A stretch of 64,000 bases of DNA from Shinella fusca. GTDB lineage: Bacteria > Pseudomonadota > Alphaproteobacteria > Rhizobiales > Rhizobiaceae. A program made the translations under genes and the position numbers. Of this stretch, positions 57,375 to 64,000 are shown piece after piece; the first letter of the stretch is position 1, and each line of letters begins with the position of its first letter. Under the pieces are notes generated by a model. That model saw only the letters and a list, made by a program, of their open reading frames with translations, was not told the origin of the DNA and ran no database searches. The stretch covers positions 1 through 64,000 of the forward strand of contig NZ_JACHIK010000015.1 of the NCBI RefSeq assembly GCF_014203155.1. The letters are read 5' to 3'.

Positions 57375-58175
57375 TCAGTAGCCGCCGCCGGACCCTGTCG
57401 CCGGCGCCTCGCCGAGGAAGCGGCGACGCAGGCCGTCCACCGCCGAGACCAGGCAATTGACGTCGGTGCCGATCGCCATGAAATCCGCCCCGAGATCGCG
57501 GTAGACCTCGGCCTGCGCCAGCGAGACCGTCATGATGCCGCGCGCCTTGCCGTGGGCCTTGATCCGCGCGAAGGCGTGGGTGATCGCCGCCAGCACCTCC
57601 GGCGCGCCGGGATTGCCGAGATGGCCCATGTCCGCGGCAAGGTCCGAGGGGCCGATGAAGACGCCGTCGACCCCGTCCACGGCGGCGATCTCGTCGATCG
57701 CCGCAAGGCCGGCCCGGCTCTCGACCTGCACGATCAGGCAGATCTCCGCGTTGGCGGTCGTCACATAGTCCGGCACGCGGTTGAAATCGCTCGCCCGGCC
57801 GAGCCCCGCGCCGACGCCGCGGATACCGTGCGGCGGATAGCGGAGCGCGCGCACCAGCGCCTCGGCCTGCGCGGCCGATTCGACCATCGGGATCAGGAAG
57901 GTCTGGGCGCCCTGGTCGAGCAGTTGCTTCAGGAGCCAGGCCTCGCCCATCGGCGGGCGTACCATGGCATGGGCCGGCGCATGGCGGAGCGCCCCGATCT
58001 GCGCGCCCATCGACGGCAGGTCGTTGGGCCCGTGCTCGCCGTCGATCAGCAGCCAGTCGTAGCCGCTGGTCGACAGGATTTCGGCCGCATAGGCGCTGCC
58101 GAGCGCCACCCACAGGCCAAGCTGGAACCGGCCTTCGGCAAGGGCGGCCTTGAAGGCATTTTTCGGTGCTGCCAC
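57375..58175 (-). CDS. HpaI/HpcH-family 2-keto-3-deoxy-acid aldolase
   Basis: A 266-residue class II aldolase of the HpaI family. The signatures WLLIDGEHGPND, VQVESRAGLAAI (metal Glu) and VFIGPSDLAADMGHLG (metal Asp) are complete. It should cleave a 2-keto-3-deoxy acid to pyruvate and an aldehyde; with the neighbours, 2-keto-3-deoxy-fuconate or rhamnonate giving lactaldehyde is a reasonable guess. GTG start with GAGGG upstream. The aldehyde dehydrogenase gene lies 61 bases upstream on the same strand. Confidence 0.9.
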   Translation of the reverse strand: MAAPKNAFKAALAEGRFQLGLWVALGSAYAAEILSTSGYDWLLIDGEHGPNDLPSMGAQIGALRHAPAHAMVRPPMGEAWLLKQLLDQGAQTFLIPMVESAAQAEALVRALRYPPHGIRGVGAGLGRASDFNRVPDYVTTANAEICLIVQVESRAGLAAIDEIAAVDGVDGVFIGPSDLAADMGHLGNPGAPEVLAAITHAFARIKAHGKARGIMTVSLAQAEVYRDLGADFMAIGTDVNCLVSAVDGLRRRFLGEAPATGSGGGY

Positions 58176-58236
58176 GATTTTTCCCTCGAAAATGGAAGCC
58201 GGCCGGATCGCCCGGCCGGGTCATTGCAGAATTGCC

Positions 58237-59688
58237 TCAGGCGATGCCGCCGAGGCAGACATATTTGATCTCGGTGAATTCCTCGATGCCGTAGCGCGAG
58301 CCCTCGCGGCCGAGGCCGGAGAGCTTTACGCCGCCGAACGGGGCTTCCGCCGTCGAGATGAGGCCCGTGTTGACGCCGACCATGCCGTATTCCAGTGCCT
58401 CGGCGACGCGGAACACCCGCGACAGGTCCTTAGCGTAGAAATAGGAGGCAAGGCCGAATTCCGTGTCGTTCGCCTGCGCGATGACATCGTTCTCGTCCGA
58501 AAAACGGAAGAGCGGCGCGACGGGACCGAAGGTCTCCTCGCGCGTCACCGCCATGTCCTTCGTCACGCCGGCGATCACCGTCGCCTCGTAGAAGGTGCCG
58601 CCGAGCGCATGGCGCTTGCCGCCGGAGATGACCCGCGCGCCCTTCTTCACCGCGTCGGAGACATGCTCCTCGACCTTGTCGAGCGCCGCCTGGTCGATGA
58701 GGGGCCCAAGCACCACGCCCTCGTCGAAGCCGTTGCCGGTCTTCAATTTGCCGACGGCGGCGGCGAGCTTTTCGGAGAAGGCATCATAGACGGCGTCCTG
58801 CACATAGAGCCGGTTGGCGCACACGCAGGTCTGGCCGTTGTTGCGGAACTTGGCGATCAGCGCGCCTTCCACCGCCGCGTCGAGATCGGCATCGTCGAAG
58901 ACGATGAAGGGCGCATTGCCGCCGAGCTCGAGGCCGAGCTTCTTGATGGTCGGGGCGCATTGCTTGTAGAGTTCCGCGCCGACCTCCGTCGAGCCGGTGA
59001 AGGTGAGTTTGCGCACGATGGGATTGGCCGTCAGCTCCGCGCCGATCTCGCGGGCGGAACCCGTGACGACCGAGAAGAGGCCGGCGGGAAGGCCGGCGCG
59101 CTCGGCGAGCACGGCGATCGCGATGGCGGAGAAGGGTGTCTGCGAGGCGGGCTTCAGCACCATGGCGCAGCCGGCGGCAAAAGCGGGGCCCGCCTTGCGG
59201 GTGATCATGGCGTTCGGGAAGTTCCAGGGCGTGATCGCCGCGACGACGCCGACCGGCTGCTTCATGACGAGGATGCGCTTGTCCTTCTGGTGGCCGGGCA
59301 CGATGTCGCCGTAGAGGCGGCGGGCTTCCTCTGCGAACCATTCGACGAAGCTCGCGCCGTAGACGATCTCGCCGGTGGCCTCGGCAAGGGGCTTGCCCTG
59401 CTCCGCCGTCAGGATGCGGCCGAGATCGTCCTTGTTCTCGATCATCAGCTCGAACCACCTGCGCAGCACGCCGGCGCGCTCCTTGGCCGTGCGGGCGGCC
59501 CAGCCTTTCTGCGCCTCGGCGGCGGCCTCGATGGCCTCGCGCGTCTCCTTGCCTCCCAGTTTCGGCACATGGCCGATCAGCTCGCCCGTCGCCGGGTTCG
59601 TCACCGCTATGCCGGCACCGCCGGCTTCGATCCAGCGCGTGCCGACTAAGGCCGCCTCGCGCAGCAGGCTCGGGTCTTTGAGGTTCAT
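58237..59688 (-). CDS. NAD(P)-dependent aldehyde dehydrogenase, succinate-semialdehyde type
   Basis: A 483-residue aldehyde dehydrogenase closest to the GabD group: the Rossmann site FTGSTEVG, general base Glu in LELGGNAPF and catalytic Cys in NNGQTCVCANRL. The alternative in this setting is lactaldehyde oxidation downstream of the aldolase, so I give no symbol. GGGAGAG precedes the ATG at 59688. Confidence 0.9.
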   Translation of the reverse strand: MNLKDPSLLREAALVGTRWIEAGGAGIAVTNPATGELIGHVPKLGGKETREAIEAAAEAQKGWAARTAKERAGVLRRWFELMIENKDDLGRILTAEQGKPLAEATGEIVYGASFVEWFAEEARRLYGDIVPGHQKDKRILVMKQPVGVVAAITPWNFPNAMITRKAGPAFAAGCAMVLKPASQTPFSAIAIAVLAERAGLPAGLFSVVTGSAREIGAELTANPIVRKLTFTGSTEVGAELYKQCAPTIKKLGLELGGNAPFIVFDDADLDAAVEGALIAKFRNNGQTCVCANRLYVQDAVYDAFSEKLAAAVGKLKTGNGFDEGVVLGPLIDQAALDKVEEHVSDAVKKGARVISGGKRHALGGTFYEATVIAGVTKDMAVTREETFGPVAPLFRFSDENDVIAQANDTEFGLASYFYAKDLSRVFRVAEALEYGMVGVNTGLISTAEAPFGGVKLSGLGREGSRYGIEEFTEIKYVCLGGIA

Positions 59689-59808
59689 CGCATCTCTCCC
59701 ATTTTCGCAATGCCGTTCCAAGACGTGTCCAAGCGGTTATATTGCCTGCGCCGCCCCTTCGACAATGGCGTCGGAGGCCGGGCGGCGACAGGAAATTCGA
59801 GGCTTGCA

Positions 59809-60402
59809 ATGACCGAGACAACCGGCCGTATCGCCGACCACCCCATCGACCCCATCTTTCTCGACCGCTGGTCGCCCCGCGCCTTCACGGGCGAGGCCAT
59901 GCCGCACGAGACGCTTCTTTCGCTGTTCGAGGCCGCGCGCTGGGCGCCTTCGGCCGCCAACGGCCAGCCCTGGCGCTTCATCTACGGCCATCGCGGCACC
60001 GAGGCCTTCGACCGGATCTACGTCACGCTGGACGAGGGCAATCGCCGCTGGGCGGACAAGGCTTCCGTCCTTGCCGTGATCGTCTCGCAGACCCACCGCA
60101 AGAGCGCCGACGGCGAGATGCGGCCCGCCTATACCCACGCCTTCGACACGGGTGCCGCCTGGGCCTGCCTCGCCCTCCAGGCGATCCATGCCGGCTATCA
60201 CGCCCACGGCATGGGCGGCATCGACCGCGCCAGAGCCATGGAGGTGCTCGGCATTCCGGAAGGTTTTCGCGTGGAGGCGGCCGTCGCCATCGGCAAGATC
60301 GCCCCGAAGGAGACCCTGCCGGAAGACCTGATGAAGCGCGAGGTGCCGAGCTTGCGCAAGCCGGTTGCGGAGTTCGTTTCGGAAGGCCGCTTCGCTTCCT
60401 GA
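59809..60402 (+). CDS. Nitroreductase family protein
   Basis: A 197-residue FMN-dependent oxidoreductase. The FMN-binding RWSPRAFTGE start and ARWAPSAANGQPWRF stretch, plus AIAIGK-like VAAVAIGKIAPKE near the end, fit the small nitroreductase fold. Its physiological substrate is unknown. GAGG lies before the ATG at 59809. It is divergent from the aldehyde dehydrogenase gene and converges on gyrB. Confidence 0.88.
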   Translation: MTETTGRIADHPIDPIFLDRWSPRAFTGEAMPHETLLSLFEAARWAPSAANGQPWRFIYGHRGTEAFDRIYVTLDEGNRRWADKASVLAVIVSQTHRKSADGEMRPAYTHAFDTGAAWACLALQAIHAGYHAHGMGGIDRARAMEVLGIPEGFRVEAAVAIGKIAPKETLPEDLMKREVPSLRKPVAEFVSEGRFAS

Positions 60403-60437
60403 GCCGGCTAGCGATACCGCCCCTCGACGCTCCCCTC

Positions 60438-60467
60438 CGTCACTCTCGGGCTTGACCCGAGGATCCA
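60438..60467. repeat. Single arm of the REP-like inverted-repeat element
   Basis: CGTCA followed by the palindrome CTCGGGCTTGACCCGAG and GATCCA matches one arm of the elements at 6481 and 48042; the second arm is missing. It lies between the convergent nitroreductase and gyrB genes. Confidence 0.8.
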
Positions 60468-60492
60468 TCGAGGGTGGGGTAGAGCCGGCCAG

Positions 60493-60519
60493 CAAAAAGA
60501 AAGCCGCCTTTCGGCGGCT
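60493..60519 (-). terminator. Rho-independent terminator of gyrB
   Basis: On the minus strand AGCCGCC-GAAA-GGCGGCT is followed by TTCTTTTT, seven bases past the gyrB stop codon. The GAAA tetraloop adds stability. Confidence 0.92.
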
Positions 60520-60525
60520 CTCTCG

Positions 60526-62958
<2,433 letters not shown>

Positions 62959-63093
62959 TCAAACGTCTTTCCAGGGTTCTCACGGAAGGCGGGGAAGCCA
63001 GGCGAATCACGGCTTTCCGGGTCTTTCGAATATAGGGATTTTGCCCTCAAGTTCCAAACCGCAGAGCAGGCAAACACGGCAGAAATCCGGGGA

Positions 63094-63474
63094 TCAACCG
63101 GGTTTTACCCGGTTATTGCACGCTTTTTCCAGAATGCCGGCAAGACGGCGCACCGTCTCGGGCGGAAGGCTTGCGATTTCGGCCGAAAGCCGGTTGGCGA
63201 AGGCCGTGTATTCCGGCGGCAGGCCGGCGGTATCGACCACGACGCGCGGGTCGGAGATCTGCGCGATGCGCAAGAGTTCCTCGGCCTCGTCCCAGATGAC
63301 GTTGAAGTATCCGGCGACGCGCTGGAGGAAATCGAAGCTCGGCATGCCGCGCTTGCCGTGCTCCAGCGCCGAGAGATAGGCCGGGCTGACGCCGAGGGCC
63401 TTGGCCATCTCCTTCTGCGAGACGCCCTTGCGGTCGCGCAGGTGCCGAACGGCCTTGCCGAAGGGCGTCGTCAT
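63094..63474 (-). CDS. XRE-family transcriptional regulator
   Basis: A 126-residue protein with an N-terminal Cro/C1-type helix-turn-helix (VSQKEMAKALGVSPAYLSALEHGKRGMPSF) and a C-terminal helical part of unknown role. Its targets are unknown. The start overlaps the stop of the Smr gene by four bases (ATGA), so the two are cotranscribed. The last codons form part of a perfect AACCGGGT/ACCCGGTT hairpin (63097-63115), without a T run. Confidence 0.85.
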   Translation of the reverse strand: MTTPFGKAVRHLRDRKGVSQKEMAKALGVSPAYLSALEHGKRGMPSFDFLQRVAGYFNVIWDEAEELLRIAQISDPRVVVDTAGLPPEYTAFANRLSAEIASLPPETVRRLAGILEKACNNRVKPG

Positions 63475-64000
63475 CGCTTCTCCCCCGGCTGGCGGGCGAG
63501 CCGCACGTAGAGCGCGCCCTCGCCGCCGTGGTTGCGCGCCGCCGGCTCGTAGGAGGAGATCAGCGGGCGGAATTCCGGCAGGGCGAACCAGAGCGGCACC
63601 GCCCGCTTCAAGGCGCCGTCGCTGCCGAGCGAGGTGCCCTTGCCGGTGATGACCAGGACATGGCGAAGGCCCCGCTCGTGCGCCTTGATGAGGAAGCCGA
63701 GCAGGAAGCCGTGCGCCTCGCTCTGGATCATGCCGTGCAGGTCGATGCGTGCCTCAAGGGCAAGCCGCCCCTTGGCGATCTTGCGCTTGACGGGACGCTC
63801 CAGCGGATGGTGCCGGGTCTCCTTACCGCGGCCGACGGTGAGCGCGATGCCTTCGGAAACCGGCTTGCCGGCCTTTGTCTTCGTCGGCTCCGGCGCCTTT
63901 TCCTCCTCGACCTTCCCGGCGAAGGCGGCTTCGAACTCCGTCAGCGCATCGAGCTTGCCGGGCATGGCCCGCGTGCTGCGCGCCACCTTGCCCCAGAGGA
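63471..64000 (-). CDS. Smr domain protein (5' end beyond the window)
   Basis: The C-terminal ~176 residues of an Smr/MutS2-C domain protein, with the hallmark motifs IDLHGM and VITGKG that form the DNA nuclease-like fold. The frame stays open to the right edge (…LWGKVARSTRAM), matching the start region of the rhizobial family, so the true N-terminus lies outside. A lone Smr protein without the MutS part; DNA nicking or RNA work is possible from the family. Confidence 0.88.
   Translation of the reverse strand, partial: LWGKVARSTRAMPGKLDALTEFEAAFAGKVEEEKAPEPTKTKAGKPVSEGIALTVGRGKETRHHPLERPVKRKIAKGRLALEARIDLHGMIQSEAHGFLLGFLIKAHERGLRHVLVITGKGTSLGSDGALKRAVPLWFALPEFRPLISSYEPAARNHGGEGALYVRLARQPGEKR

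Noticed and set aside
63097-63115. Perfect hairpin at the end of the XRE gene as a terminator
   Set aside because: It overlaps the coding sequence and is not followed by a T run on the minus strand.

Overview
This is a stretch of high-G+C chromosome from an alphaproteobacterium of the Rhizobiaceae (Sinorhizobium/Ensifer, Shinella or Rhizobium/Agrobacterium type). The lineage call rests on ChvI/ChvG (ExoS), ActS/ActR, DivL, a short HPr kinase beside a mannose-type EIIA and HPr, a TsaE-AmgK fusion followed by MurU, and the blocks hisB-DUF2628-hisHAFE-coaA, trpFBA-accD-folC and addBA-trxA. As I remember the finished Agrobacterium and Sinorhizobium genomes, this order (gyrB, accD, addAB, ahcY, chvI, pckA, his, hslUV, then an rRNA operon) is the origin-proximal part of the main chromosome. 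Genus and species cannot be fixed from the window alone. No tRNA, rRNA, insertion sequence, prophage or CRISPR array was seen.

Layout, left to right. 1-377: a probable rRNA-operon promoter firing leftward out of the window, then the leader of hrpB. 0.4-6.4 kb: RNA helicase HrpB, the redox pair ActS/ActR, the repair nuclease MmcB, and a lipoprotein L,D-transpeptidase. 6.4-13.9 kb: an inverted-repeat element, malate synthase G, a lone hydantoinase-A-type protein, a small secreted unknown protein, a cytochrome P450 and an exported DUF1402 protein. 14-20.8 kb: hslVU (leftward) and the histidine operon with coaA (rightward). 20.8-24.2 kb: AlkB, a BON-LysM protein, ArfB and PEP carboxykinase. 24.5-29.9 kb: ChvI/ChvG, HPr kinase, EIIA, HPr and S-adenosylhomocysteinase. 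30-41.6 kb: DivL, TsaE-AmgK, MurU and the AddB/AddA recombination nuclease. 41.7-48.6 kb: thioredoxin, then leftward folC, accD, trpA, trpB, trpF and small conserved proteins, with a second copy of the inverted-repeat element. 48.7-50 kb: intracellular PHB depolymerase. 50.1-59.7 kb: a sugar catabolic island that looks built for L-fucose (ABC importer, mutarotase, sugar dehydrogenase, 2-keto-3-deoxy-acid dehydrogenase, HpaI-type aldolase, aldehyde dehydrogenase, and a regulator with two DNA-binding domains). 59.8-64 kb: nitroreductase, gyrase B, an XRE regulator and an Smr-domain protein cut by the right edge.

How it works together. Most of the window is housekeeping: replication and repair (gyrB, addBA, mmcB, alkB, smr), cell cycle (divL), wall recycling (amgK-murU, L,D-transpeptidase), translation quality control (arfB, tsaE), proteolysis (hslVU), and synthesis of His, Trp, CoA, folate and fatty acids. 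Signalling is concentrated in ActSR (redox), ChvGI (acid/envelope) with its neighbouring PTS branch, and DivL. glcB, pckA and phaZ handle acetate/glyoxylate, gluconeogenesis and PHB. The clearest accessory unit is the fucose-like island; similar TTTATCG-centred palindromes before its transporter and beside its regulator suggest one regulon. I found no wholly unknown multi-gene system. The parts most worth testing are the tandem-winged-helix regulator and its operators, the incomplete fucose pathway, the mirrored inverted-repeat elements, and the P450 neighbourhood.
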